From: Thermodesulfatator atlanticus | GTDB taxonomy: Bacteria; Desulfobacterota; Thermodesulfobacteria; Thermodesulfobacteriales; Thermodesulfatatoraceae | DNA length: 24,000 nt | Direction of reading: 5' to 3' | Assembly (NCBI GenBank): GCA_011321895.1 | Contig: DROK01000256.1 | Location: 1 to 24,000 of the forward strand | Shown: positions 13,739-21,976 of the stretch, in pieces | How positions within the stretch are numbered: the stretch's first letter is position 1 | Layout of the letters: each line of letters starts with the position of its first letter | Position numbers and translations under genes: made by a program | The notes under the pieces: generated by a model | Seen by the model: the letters and a program-made list of their open reading frames with translations, nothing else | Told to the model about the DNA's origin: nothing | Database searches by the model: none

Positions 13739-14866
13739 ATGATAAACGTGGAAAGACTTAAAAGATTCTTTGTTGACCTGGCGACCATTCCCAGTCCTTC
13801 CCGTCGTGAAGGCCGGATTGCCCTTTACTTACAGGAAAAATTTTCCGCCCTGGGGGCCAGGGTGTTGTTTGACGACTCTGCCTCACGCACGGGTTCTGAA
13901 GTGGGGAATATGGTGGTCAAGCTTTTTCCCGAAAACGGCAAACCCATCATGTTTTTGGCGGCTCATTTGGACACGGTAGAACCTGCGGATAATCCCCGGG
14001 TTATTTTTGAAAACGAGGTCTTCAGGACAGACGGCCATACCGTATTGGGCGCGGACGATAAGAGTGCTTTGGCTATATTTTTGGAAATAGCCACCCTCCT
14101 TGCTGAGAGCGGTCAAAAAATTCCTTTAGAATTTATTTGCACCACCTGCGAAGAAATAGGCCTTCTGGGGGCCAAAAATCTGGACTACACCCTCGTTGAG
14201 GCCCCCATGGGTTACGCCCTGGACAGCGAAGATCCCCATGACTTAATCAACCGGGCCCCGGAGGCCATCAGGTTTTCGATTAAGGTATGGGGTAAGGCGG
14301 CGCACGCGGGGCTTAATCCCGAAGATGGTATAAACGCCATCCAACTGGCGGCCGAAGCCCTGACCAAGATTCCACTCGGCCGGCTGGATGAGGAAACAAC
14401 CGCCAACGTCGGCCTTATAAAAGGGGGTAAGGCCACCAATATCGTTCCCGAAGAGGTCGTCCTGGAAGGAGAGATAAGGAGTCATAATCACGCCAAGGTC
14501 AAGGAGAATTGGGAAAAGATAGTCCAGGCCTTTCAAGATACGGTTTCTTCGGTACGCAAGCAAGGGGCAGAGCGGCCAAAGGTAGAGTTTAACGTGGTGC
14601 AGGATTATCCGCTTATGCGGGTCCCTGAAGACCACCGGGTGGTTCAGCTGGCGTTGGCTGCGGGAAAGACCCTCTCTTTTCCATTGAGGGTGACCTCTAC
14701 CGGGGGCGGTTCAGACGCCAACATATTCAATGACCGGGGTTTCCCCTGTGTCATCTTGGGCACCGGGATGCGCCAGGTCCATTCTACGGAGGAATATCTG
14801 CCCCTTTCGGACTTTGTCGCGGCCTGCCGCCTTAGTCTTGAGCTGGTTTGGCAAGGGGCAAAATAA
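13739..14866 (+). CDS. M20 family metallopeptidase, PepT-like
   Basis: A 375-aa cytosolic di-zinc exopeptidase, closest in pattern to the peptidase T-like tripeptidases. Metal and catalytic residues are visible: H76 and D78 in AAHLDTVEP, bridging D106 in VLGADDKSA, general base E138 and ligand E139 in CTTCEEIGLLGAK, D162 in YALDSED, and a late histidine in RQVHSTEEYLPL (about 348). The dimerisation/lid domain, about 178-290, includes GKAAHAG and GGKATNIVPEE. Only a weak ribosome binding site precedes ATG 13739, consistent with coupling to the acylphosphatase gene. Its last 35 bp overlap the 3' end of a convergent sensor kinase gene. Substrate preference is not evident. Confidence 0.92.
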   Translation: MINVERLKRFFVDLATIPSPSRREGRIALYLQEKFSALGARVLFDDSASRTGSEVGNMVVKLFPENGKPIMFLAAHLDTVEPADNPRVIFENEVFRTDGHTVLGADDKSALAIFLEIATLLAESGQKIPLEFICTTCEEIGLLGAKNLDYTLVEAPMGYALDSEDPHDLINRAPEAIRFSIKVWGKAAHAGLNPEDGINAIQLAAEALTKIPLGRLDEETTANVGLIKGGKATNIVPEEVVLEGEIRSHNHAKVKENWEKIVQAFQDTVSSVRKQGAERPKVEFNVVQDYPLMRVPEDHRVVQLALAAGKTLSFPLRVTSTGGGSDANIFNDRGFPCVILGTGMRQVHSTEEYLPLSDFVAACRLSLELVWQGAK

Positions 14867-16205
14867 TTTTGGCACACGCCCCTCCCTCGGGCCGGTTGGT
14901 TAAAGAAAGCTCTCCCCCATGGAAGAGGATAATTTGGCGGCTGATCGCCAGCCCCAGCCCGGTCCCCTCGGGTTTGGTGGTGTAAAAGGGCCTGAAAAGG
15001 TCTTTGATCCGGTCTTCTGGGACCCCTGGTCCGGTATCTTCGACGATAATTTCCCCTTTGTCTTCACTGATAGTGGTGCTCACTTTTATTTCTCCTCCCA
15101 CCCCGGCGGCCTCCGAGGCGTTGTTTAAAAGATTCCAGAGGACCTGCTTGATTTTTTCCGGGTCAACTTCGGCCCAGAGGGGTTGAGGGAAAAGCTGGAC
15201 GTCAAGTTTTTGTTTGCGGTTCTCAAATTGTGGCTGGGCCACCTCCACCACCTCTTGTACTAACTGGTTAAGGTCCACGCGACGCCTGGTAATTTCAATC
15301 TTCTGGGTACGGGCCTTCATATTTTCCAGAATCTTTTCTAAACGGGTGGTTTCCTTGAGGATAAGTTCGGCGCGGCGGGCCAGGGCGGGGTCGTCTTTGA
15401 GAAATTCTTGCAGGATTTCCGCCGCTAATTTCAGGCTGGTAAGAGGATTTTTGATCTCATGGGCGATGCTGGCGGTGAGCTGGGCGGCGGTGGCCAGTCT
15501 TTCGGTCTCGATAAGGCGTTGCTGGTACTCGTAAAGTTTTTGGGTCATTTCGTTGAAGGCCTGGGCTAACGCCTGGACCTCCGGTGGCCCTTTCTTTTCT
15601 AATTTAGGTGGATTAAGGCCCTGGCCCACGTCTTTGATCGCCACTACCAGCTCTTCCAGGGGTTGAGTGAAGGAGCGGCTTAACAGCCAGCTTACCACCA
15701 GCATGAACACCAGGCCGCTGAAGGCGGTGTAACTCAACCCTATTATCAAATTTTTCTGGATTTTTTCTTCCATGGAGGCCGGCAGTAAAAGACCAAAATA
15801 GGCAGAGATGTCTTTGGTCAACTGGGCTTCGAAAAGTACCAGCCGATAACGTTGACCAAGAAGGTTGAGTTTATGTACCAACGGGCCGGAGGAGAGTTGC
15901 TCTAAATATGGTGGCGCTATCTTTTTTAGCTCGTCGGTAAGTAAATTTTTTTCCATGGTAGTGGCTAACAAAGTACCATCTTTGGCATAAACAAAGACCT
16001 CTCCTCCCAGGGTGCGTTTTAACCGTATCAACGTTTTTTCGTCTAAAATGTTATCCTGCTCCAAAATAAAACGAGCCAAACGGGCTGCTTGTCGGGTCTC
16101 TAGCTCGTCCAGAATTTCTTTCGTAAAGGTAATGGAAGTGTAAGCAAAATAGGCGGAAATAAAGACGATAAGGACTGAAAAGGATAGAATAAAGCGCTTA
16201 AACAT
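14832..16205 (-). CDS. Membrane sensor histidine kinase with HAMP domain, no adjacent response regulator
   Basis: A 457-aa inner-membrane kinase. TM1 is about 5-25, a periplasmic sensor of about 125 residues follows (VFVYAKDGTLLATT suggests a PAS/dCache-like strand), and TM2 is about 154-175. A HAMP linker covers 176-228 (SRSFTQPLEELVVAIKDV). The phospho-acceptor is H249 in SIAHEIKNPLTSLK. The ATPase domain has NLLNNASEA, VEDTGPGV and GTGLGLAIS. The gene overlaps the HAD phosphatase gene by 8 bp upstream and converges on the M20 peptidase gene with a 35-bp overlap. No regulator gene is near it. The partner may be elsewhere, possibly an NtrC-type regulator given the kinase style. Confidence 0.93.
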   Translation of the reverse strand: MFKRFILSFSVLIVFISAYFAYTSITFTKEILDELETRQAARLARFILEQDNILDEKTLIRLKRTLGGEVFVYAKDGTLLATTMEKNLLTDELKKIAPPYLEQLSSGPLVHKLNLLGQRYRLVLFEAQLTKDISAYFGLLLPASMEEKIQKNLIIGLSYTAFSGLVFMLVVSWLLSRSFTQPLEELVVAIKDVGQGLNPPKLEKKGPPEVQALAQAFNEMTQKLYEYQQRLIETERLATAAQLTASIAHEIKNPLTSLKLAAEILQEFLKDDPALARRAELILKETTRLEKILENMKARTQKIEITRRRVDLNQLVQEVVEVAQPQFENRKQKLDVQLFPQPLWAEVDPEKIKQVLWNLLNNASEAAGVGGEIKVSTTISEDKGEIIVEDTGPGVPEDRIKDLFRPFYTTKPEGTGLGLAISRQIILFHGGELSLTNRPEGGACAKIILPLAKPAQD

Positions 16206-16839
16206 CGAATTTTTCTCTTAATAGTCGGCGCAATTCGTAAAAATCGTTCACGTGAAAAGCAGCCGGCAATTCGCGGTTTTTGAAAGCCACCAAGGGCACC
16301 CCCAAAGATTCAGTCAACTGGTAGTCGACCAAAGAATCTCCCACGTAAAGGGTCTCTTTTGGGTCAACGCCAAAGTGATCAAGGATTATTTTGAGGGCTT
16401 CGGGGTGTGGTTTGGGTTTGGGAGCGATTAAGGCCGTGACCACCAGGTCAAAAAACGAAGCTATGTCAAAGATTTCCAGGATCCGGCCCATGGTGGTGGT
16501 CCGGTTGGTAGAAACCGCGGTTTTTAGGGGAGGCCTCACACTACTTATAAGCTCTTTTAGCCCGGGCTCAGGCTTCAACAAAGGGAGAAAGGTTTCGTAA
16601 TTTAGATTCTTCTGGAAGGCAAGCGCCTTTTCCAGCAGGTGGGGATAGTCGCGGAAGAGGAAGCGTACGGAATTTTCGGCGGTTTGCATGTGCACATAAT
16701 GAAATTCTTCTTCTGTTAAAGGAGGCCGTCCCAAGGCCTTACAGATAGTGTTATAATAAGCCCGGTTGGCCTCCCTTGAGTCGAAGAGGACCCCATCACA
16801 ATCAAAAACAAGGAGCTTTAATACCCTACCAGTTTCCAC
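16198..16839 (-). CDS. HAD-superfamily phosphatase, phosphoglycolate phosphatase-like
   Basis: A 213-aa cytosolic phosphatase. Motif I is VFDCDGVLFDS (nucleophile D13, acid/base D15), motif II is STNRTT (about 109-114), motif III lysine is in APKPKPHPEA (about 139-148) and motif IV is YVGDSLVDYQ (about 165-174). An alpha-helical C1 cap lies between motifs I and II, as in Gph/PGP and beta-phosphoglucomutase relatives. The start is GTG at 16839, inside the last codons of the binding-protein gene (22-bp overlap). No better start is in frame. The substrate is not determined. It is co-transcribed with a sensor kinase and a periplasmic binding protein gene. Confidence 0.85.
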   Translation of the reverse strand: METGRVLKLLVFDCDGVLFDSREANRAYYNTICKALGRPPLTEEEFHYVHMQTAENSVRFLFRDYPHLLEKALAFQKNLNYETFLPLLKPEPGLKELISSVRPPLKTAVSTNRTTTMGRILEIFDIASFFDLVVTALIAPKPKPHPEALKIILDHFGVDPKETLYVGDSLVDYQLTESLGVPLVAFKNRELPAAFHVNDFYELRRLLREKFDV

Positions 16840-17981
16840 CGTCCATTTTCCACTTTGACGATGATCATGGAGTCTACGTCAAGCCCACAGTGGTCTTGCG
16901 GGCTCAAGCGGTAGATCCCCGAAATACCGACGTAACCGTTTATTTTTTCAAGCTCATCCCTTATTTTTTCTCTGTCTGGCCCGGCCTTTTTGATGGCCAA
17001 TACCAGCAGGTTGACCGCGTCCCAGGCATAACCTGAATGGGTATTGATGGGGAATTTGCGGTCAAGGTGGTAGACCTCCCGGTAAAGATGGACAAAATGG
17101 GCGATTACGGGTTTTTGCGGGTCGTTATCAGGGAGTTGTTCCCAGGCCATGAGTTTGGTGGAAGGCATAAGGTTTCCTTCCGCCGCAGCCCCGGCCAGCT
17201 CGAGATATTTAGGTCCGGGTAATCCGTGACACTGGAAGAGGGGGACTTTGATGCCCAACCTTTTGGCGTTTTTGGCCACGATGGCGCCTGCCGGCCCGAT
17301 CGTCCAGCAAATAAGGGCCTGTGGCCTTTTAGTCATGAGCCGGCGCAGCTGTCCGGACATGTCGGTGTCCGTAGGGTTAAAACTTTCTTCCCCCACGATC
17401 TTTATGCCGTAGGCCGGGGCAAGCTTTTTAAGCCACCTTTTGCCGTCCTGGCCAAAACCATCCGTGGCGGTAAGGATGGCCACCCGGCTGACGCCGTGTT
17501 TTTGCAGGTAGATATAAATCTTTTTGACAGCGGTGGAGGACCGCTGAGGGGCCTTAAAGATATAGCGGGCGGTACCAAATTTGCCTCCTTCCATAATGAC
17601 GGGATCTCCCCCTACGGTCATGACGATGGGGACCCGGGCCCGTTCCACTATGGGCTTGATCGCCATGCCGGTACCGGTGCGGGTAGGCCCGATGAGGGCG
17701 ATCACTTTTTCTACTTCGATCAGCCTTTTGACGGCCATCACGGCTTTGGTGGGGTCCCCTTCGGTATCAGCCATGACCAGTTTGATAGGCTGGCCGTTGA
17801 TGCCCCCGGCTTTATTGATTTCGGCCACCGCCATCTCCGCTACCAATTTGGTGGGGGTACCAATAAAAGCCGCCGGCCCTGAAAGGGCAAAAAGGGCCCC
17901 TATTTTGATTTCTTCCGCTTTAAGCCCCAGAGGAGAAAGCCCCCAAATCAAAACTGCCAGCCAGACCCAAAATTTTTTCAT
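16818..17981 (-). CDS. Periplasmic substrate-binding protein, LivK/branched-chain amino acid type
   Basis: A 387-aa periplasmic binding protein with a Sec signal peptide (MKKFWVWLAVLIWGLSPLGLKA, cleavage before EEIKIG). Two Rossmann-like lobes follow the Peripla_BP_6 pattern: IGALFALSGPAAFIG, AVAEINKAGGINGQPIKLV, ADTEGDPTKAV and ALIGPTRTGT in lobe one, then RVAILTATDGFGQDG and PTDTDMSGQLRRL. The family binds branched-chain amino acids, amides, urea or aromatic compounds. AGGAGGGGGAAGG precedes ATG 17981. No permease or ATPase genes accompany it. It lies 11 bp after the polyprenyl synthase gene and overlaps a HAD phosphatase gene. It may serve a transporter encoded elsewhere or present a ligand to a sensor. 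Confidence 0.92.
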   Translation of the reverse strand: MKKFWVWLAVLIWGLSPLGLKAEEIKIGALFALSGPAAFIGTPTKLVAEMAVAEINKAGGINGQPIKLVMADTEGDPTKAVMAVKRLIEVEKVIALIGPTRTGTGMAIKPIVERARVPIVMTVGGDPVIMEGGKFGTARYIFKAPQRSSTAVKKIYIYLQKHGVSRVAILTATDGFGQDGKRWLKKLAPAYGIKIVGEESFNPTDTDMSGQLRRLMTKRPQALICWTIGPAGAIVAKNAKRLGIKVPLFQCHGLPGPKYLELAGAAAEGNLMPSTKLMAWEQLPDNDPQKPVIAHFVHLYREVYHLDRKFPINTHSGYAWDAVNLLVLAIKKAGPDREKIRDELEKINGYVGISGIYRLSPQDHCGLDVDSMIIVKVENGRWKLVGY

Positions 17982-17992
17982 CCTTCCCCCTC

Positions 17993-18973
17993 CTAAACTT
18001 TTCTTACCAGAATAAACTGAGCGATCTTTTCAAGCAGGTTCCTTGTGGGAGATTCCTCAAAATTGGCCAGAATTTCAAGGGCTTTTTCCACAAAAAAACG
18101 CGCCTTTTCTTTGGTTTTTTCAAAGGCGCGGTATTTGGCCATTAACTGGCACGTCTCTTCAAATTTTTGAGGGGTGGGTTCCCCGTCACGGAGGAGTTCT
18201 ACCAGGCGCTTTCTGTCTTCGTAAGAGGCCTCGGCCGCCGCCAAAATAAAGGGTAAAGTCACCTTGCCCTCTTTAAAGTCCGTACCGACGTCCTTGCCCG
18301 TCTCCTTGCTTGCTCCTGTGTAGTCAAGCAGGTCGTCGGTAATTTGAAAGGCGTAGCCGAGATATTCACCGAATTTCTTTAAGAGTTCACGCTCGGTGTG
18401 GTTGCGTTCAGCATAGATCGCCCCTACCTCACAGGCTGCTGAAAGTAAAACAGCGGTTTTGCGGTAAATTACTTCGTAATAACCGTCTTCATCGAGAGAA
18501 AAATTGTCCAGGTTAAGGAGTTGGAGGATTTCTCCCTCGCTCATGAGGGTGGTGGTCCGGGAGATAACGTCCAAAACGTCCATATTTCCTTCTTCTACCG
18601 CGATCCTGATGGCGCGGGAATAGAGAAAGTCTCCCACCAGGATAACCGCCTGGTTCCCCCAGAGGTGATGGGCGGCCTTGCGGCCGCGGCGGAATTCGGC
18701 TTGGTCAACCACGTCGTCGTGAAGGAGGGTGGCGGCGTGAAGATATTCAAAGAGTACCGAAAGACGGTAAGCTCGCGGGTCTGTTTCCTTACCGCAAAGA
18801 CGGGCTGAAAGCACCATGAGCAGGGGCCGAAGCCTCTTTCCCCCTGCAAACAGGATATGGCGGCTTACTTCGTTGACAAAGGGTACGTATGATTGAAAGT
18901 TTTGCTGTAAGGCCGTTTCGATCTTTTCCAGATCAGGGGCGATGGCCTTTAATATTTCCTCTTTGGTTACCAT
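17993..18973 (-). CDS. ispB: Long-chain polyprenyl diphosphate synthase (octaprenyl-type)
   Basis: A 326-aa trans-prenyltransferase that adds isopentenyl units to farnesyl diphosphate to make the side chain of menaquinone or ubiquinone. The first Asp-rich motif is LLHDDVVD (D86, D87, D90), the second is ITDDLLDYTG (D213, D214, D217), and GGKRLRP (44-50) binds the diphosphate. The residue five before the first motif is alanine (A81) rather than a bulky aromatic, which suggests a long-chain product. The start is preceded by AGGAGG. It diverges from argG across 113 bp and is probably the first gene of a minus-strand run with the binding protein, phosphatase and kinase genes. Heptaprenyl or nonaprenyl synthase are equally possible. 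Confidence 0.9.
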   Translation of the reverse strand: MVTKEEILKAIAPDLEKIETALQQNFQSYVPFVNEVSRHILFAGGKRLRPLLMVLSARLCGKETDPRAYRLSVLFEYLHAATLLHDDVVDQAEFRRGRKAAHHLWGNQAVILVGDFLYSRAIRIAVEEGNMDVLDVISRTTTLMSEGEILQLLNLDNFSLDEDGYYEVIYRKTAVLLSAACEVGAIYAERNHTERELLKKFGEYLGYAFQITDDLLDYTGASKETGKDVGTDFKEGKVTLPFILAAAEASYEDRKRLVELLRDGEPTPQKFEETCQLMAKYRAFEKTKEKARFFVEKALEILANFEESPTRNLLEKIAQFILVRKV

Positions 18974-19023
18974 AAAGCCTCCTGTCTGGAGACTTTAGCA
19001 AAAAAACGGTGCTCTTCAATGAG

Positions 19024-19052
19024 TTCTCAAAAACGAGTATTTGCTCTATACT
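19024..19052 (+). promoter_or_regulatory. Sigma70-type promoter of argG with overlapping inverted repeat
   Basis: -35 TTCTCA (19024-19029, 4/6), 17-bp spacer, -10 TATACT (19047-19052, 5/6), giving a start near 19059 and a leader of about 28 bases. GAGTAT (19035-19040) and ATACTC (19048-19053) are a perfect inverted repeat covering the -10 box, so a repressor could act here. The repeat does not match the ArgR box I know. Confidence 0.55.
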
Positions 19053-19086
19053 CAGGCAAAGTTTGGGAGAAACCGAGGAGTAAACG

Positions 19087-20301
19087 ATGAAACCCAAAAA
19101 GATCGTCCTTGCCTATTCAGGCGGCCTTGACACCTCGATCATCCTGAAGTGGCTCATCGAGAAATATCAGTGCCCGGTAGTAGCCTATTGTGCGGACATC
19201 GGCCAGGAAGAGGACTGGGAGGCGGTTCGGGAAAAAGGGCTCGCCACCGGGGCCAGTGAAGTCATTATCAGGGACCTAAAAGAAGAGTTCGTCAGGGACT
19301 TCGTTTTCCCGGCCCTTAAAGGCAACGCCGTCTACGAAGGCGGTTACCTTTTGGGGACGTCGCTGGCCCGCCCCCTTATCGCCAAAGAGCAGATCAAAAT
19401 AGCCCGGGAGGTGGGGGCGGACGCGGTGGCCCACGGAGCCACCGGTAAGGGAAACGATCAGGTACGTTTTGAGTTGACCTATATGGCCCTGGCTCCGGAA
19501 CTAAAGATAATTGCCCCTTGGCGAGAATGGGAGTTTAAGGGGCGAGAGGAGCTTATTGCCTTTGCGGAAAAACACGGGATCCCTGTGCCCGTTACCAAGG
19601 AAAAGCCTTATTCCATCGACGCCAACCTGTTTCATACCAGCTATGAAGGAGGTATCTTGGAGGATCCCTGGCAGGAACCCCCAGAGGATATGTTTCAAAT
19701 GACTGTTTCGCCTGAGGAGGCCCCCGATCAGCCAGAATATTTGGAAATTGAGTTCAAAGAGGGGGTACCCGTGGCGGTGAACGGAGAGGAGATGGGCCCG
19801 GTGGCCCTCCTTTCCTTTCTCAATAAGAAGGCCGGCCAACACGGGGTTGGCCGGGTGGACATGGTTGAGAACAGGTTTGTGGGTATCAAGAGCCGGGGGG
19901 TTTATGAGACCCCCGGAGGGACGGTGCTCCACGTGGCCCACCGGGCCCTTGAACATTTAACCATGGACCGGGAAGTGATGCACTTGCGGGATAGTTTGCT
20001 CCCTTATTTTGCCCAGCTGATTTACTATGGTTTCTGGTATGCTCCGGAGATGGAGGCCATGCGGGCCTTTATTGACGAAACCCAAAAGAACGTTACGGGG
20101 GTAGTGCGGGTCAAGTTATATAAAGGAAACGTGATGGTGGTAGGGAGGAAGAGCCCAACTTCTCTTTATTTGAAAGAATTGGCTACCTTTGAAGCAGATA
20201 CCCTCTATAACCAGAGGGACGCCGAAGGCTTTATCAAGCTGCAGGGCTTGAGGCTTAAAATACGGGCCTTGATAAATCAGACCAAAGGGGGCTTGTTATG
20301 A
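19087..20301 (+). CDS. argG: Argininosuccinate synthase
   Basis: A 404-aa cytosolic ligase that joins citrulline and aspartate with ATP in arginine synthesis. The N-terminal ATP-pyrophosphatase P-loop is [15 protein letters not shown] (9-23). [16 protein letters not shown] (citrulline/aspartate-binding) and the synthetase domain with [21 protein letters not shown] and [14 protein letters not shown] follow. Length is typical. GAGGAG precedes the start and a sigma70 promoter lies at 19024-19052. The stop overlaps the fsa start by 4 bp (ATGA). No other arginine gene is nearby. Confidence 0.98.
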   Translation: MKPKKIVLAYSGGLDTSIILKWLIEKYQCPVVAYCADIGQEEDWEAVREKGLATGASEVIIRDLKEEFVRDFVFPALKGNAVYEGGYLLGTSLARPLIAKEQIKIAREVGADAVAHGATGKGNDQVRFELTYMALAPELKIIAPWREWEFKGREELIAFAEKHGIPVPVTKEKPYSIDANLFHTSYEGGILEDPWQEPPEDMFQMTVSPEEAPDQPEYLEIEFKEGVPVAVNGEEMGPVALLSFLNKKAGQHGVGRVDMVENRFVGIKSRGVYETPGGTVLHVAHRALEHLTMDREVMHLRDSLLPYFAQLIYYGFWYAPEMEAMRAFIDETQKNVTGVVRVKLYKGNVMVVGRKSPTSLYLKELATFEADTLYNQRDAEGFIKLQGLRLKIRALINQTKGGLL

Positions 20302-20957
20302 AGATCTTTATCGACACGGCGGTTCTGGAAGAGATCAAGGAAGTAAGGGACCTTGGCATTCTTGACGGAGTAACCACCAACCCTACCCTGGTTTCCAAGA
20401 CCGGCAAACCATGGAAGGAGGCCATCCTCGAAATATTAAAAGAAGTCCCTGATAAGCCAGTCTCCGTGGAAGTGGTGGCGACGGATACCGAAGGGATTAA
20501 ACGGGAAGCCAAGGAGCTGGCCAAATTGGGGGCCAACGTAGTGGTAAAAATTCCTTGCACGGAAGAAGGTTTGAGGGCGGTTTTTGAGCTGAACGCCGAA
20601 AGAGCAGGGGTCAAGACCAACGTTACTCTCGTTTTCTCTCCCCTCCAGGCCCTTTTGGCGGCCAAGGTAGGTGCTACTTATGTTTCTCCTTTTATCGGAC
20701 GGGTGGATGATATTTCTTATGACGGTTTGATGGTTCTTGAGGAAATAGTAGAAATTTATAACCTCTATGGTTTTGAAACCGAAATAATCGCCGCCAGTAT
20801 CAGGCACGTAGATCACGTACGGCGCTGTGCGGCCTTAGGGGTTGATATAGCAACCATCCCTTACAAAGTTATTAAACAAATGTATCGTCATCCCCTTACA
20901 GAGCGGGGTTTGGATCTTTTCTTGAAAGATGCTAAGCAAGCCGGGATCAGTATTTAA
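20298..20957 (+). CDS. fsa: Fructose-6-phosphate aldolase / transaldolase-like (FSA/TalC type)
   Basis: A 219-aa Schiff-base aldolase of the small transaldolase family. It cleaves fructose 6-phosphate to dihydroxyacetone and glyceraldehyde 3-phosphate, or works as transaldolase in the pentose phosphate pathway. [30 protein letters not shown] (23-37), the active-site K84 in [36 protein letters not shown] and [10 protein letters not shown] are all canonical. Transaldolase and aldolase activity cannot be separated by eye. In a strict autotroph or sulfate reducer, transaldolase is plausible. It overlaps argG by 4 bp and the following lipoprotein gene by 29 bp. Confidence 0.95.
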   Translation: MKIFIDTAVLEEIKEVRDLGILDGVTTNPTLVSKTGKPWKEAILEILKEVPDKPVSVEVVATDTEGIKREAKELAKLGANVVVKIPCTEEGLRAVFELNAERAGVKTNVTLVFSPLQALLAAKVGATYVSPFIGRVDDISYDGLMVLEEIVEIYNLYGFETEIIAASIRHVDHVRRCAALGVDIATIPYKVIKQMYRHPLTERGLDLFLKDAKQAGISI

Positions 20958-21975
20958 AACGCTTCATTTTTATAAGAGTTTAGTTTTAGTTGCCGTCTGT
21001 ATTTTTTTGTCTTCTTGTGCGACCGTAACTGGTCCACCGGTAACTGAGGAAGAACGTTATGAAGCCCTGGTTGATATTTTAACGGTTAAATGGGACGAGT
21101 ATTTAAGAGACCAGGAAAGGGTTGGCAACGTTTTGTATCGTCTCCTTCTGGTCATCAAAGACAAAGACGGCAAAAAATATCCCTATATAGGAATTAAAGT
21201 CATCAATCTAGCCAATCTTGATGCCGCAGAAAAGGAGGCCTTTGAGCGTTTAAATAATATTTCTTTGCCAGAAAAGGGATATCTTATAACATATCTGACT
21301 CCTTATTATAAAAGTGCTGGTCTTAAAAGATTTGACATTTTATCTCCTGATCAGCCTGCGTTAAGAGCAGAATTGGGCCAGCCTTTACATTTAAAATTAA
21401 TTGACGGTAGAGAATTAGAAATAATACCTCAAGAAATTTATACTAAACCGGTAGATTTTGTAATAGTAGACAGTGAAGAAATTAATGCCTGGGTTACTCC
21501 CGCCTACGTTATGTATGTTACCACCGCTATCTGTCGTATTTTAAGAACTGATGCCCAGCTTGCGGCGGTCATTGGGCATGAATTGGCCCATTTAAAGAGA
21601 GGACACATTTTTAAAAGACAGACCCTTTTTATGCTAAGAGATATTTTTGGTTTAGTGGTAAGTTCTTTGGGAGGACAGGCAGGCGATGTGTATCGTATGG
21701 CTACCAATTTTGCCCTCCTAAAGTTCAGTCGTGATCAAGAAAGAGAGGCCGACTTTTTTGGTCTTTATTACGCTTATTTGGCTGGATACAACCTAGACGA
21801 AGTGGCTCGCACCTGGGTTTATTTAGGGGCGGTGTTGCCCAGAGTAAAGGCCCCTCCCTTTCTCTTGACCCACCCGGTTACGGAAGAGAGGCTGGCTCGT
21901 ATTCGGAAAATTGTCCGCCTTATTAAAGAAGGGAAGACCTTTCAGGATTTTATAAAAGAGGAAGGTCAGAAATAA
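20929..21975 (+). CDS. M48 family zinc metallopeptidase lipoprotein (BepA/LoiP-like)
   Basis: A 348-aa envelope lipoprotein. The signal peptide ends in the lipobox LSSC (C30). A strand-rich linker of about 150 residues precedes the peptidase domain, with the zinc motif HELAH (H217, E218, H221) and the third ligand E273 in [20 protein letters not shown] late [11 protein letters not shown] repeats the M48 signature. The family degrades or assembles outer-membrane proteins (BepA, LoiP). The start overlaps fsa by 29 bp and no alternative start precedes the lipobox. It is strikingly AT-rich: 17 of 60 bases at 21421-21480 are G or C, against 39 of 60 at 19321-19380 in argG. Recent acquisition or relaxed codon use is possible. 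Confidence 0.9.
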   Translation: MLSKPGSVFKTLHFYKSLVLVAVCIFLSSCATVTGPPVTEEERYEALVDILTVKWDEYLRDQERVGNVLYRLLLVIKDKDGKKYPYIGIKVINLANLDAAEKEAFERLNNISLPEKGYLITYLTPYYKSAGLKRFDILSPDQPALRAELGQPLHLKLIDGRELEIIPQEIYTKPVDFVIVDSEEINAWVTPAYVMYVTTAICRILRTDAQLAAVIGHELAHLKRGHIFKRQTLFMLRDIFGLVVSSLGGQAGDVYRMATNFALLKFSRDQEREADFFGLYYAYLAGYNLDEVARTWVYLGAVLPRVKAPPFLLTHPVTEERLARIRKIVRLIKEGKTFQDFIKEEGQK

Positions 21976-21976
21976 T

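Noticed and set aside
14871..14890. TGGCAC near the end of the M20 peptidase gene as a sigma54 promoter
   Set aside because: No TTGC element at the required distance, and there is no plus-strand gene downstream.
17226..17882. Plus-strand open frame of 218 codons opposite the binding-protein gene
   Set aside because: It is antisense to a canonical LivK-type gene, and its Gly/Asp/His/Phe-rich product looks like a translated shadow.
18148..18165. TGGCACG motif on the plus strand as a sigma54 promoter
   Set aside because: The -12 half does not follow (CTTCA instead of TTGCW), and it lies inside the polyprenyl synthase gene on the opposite strand.
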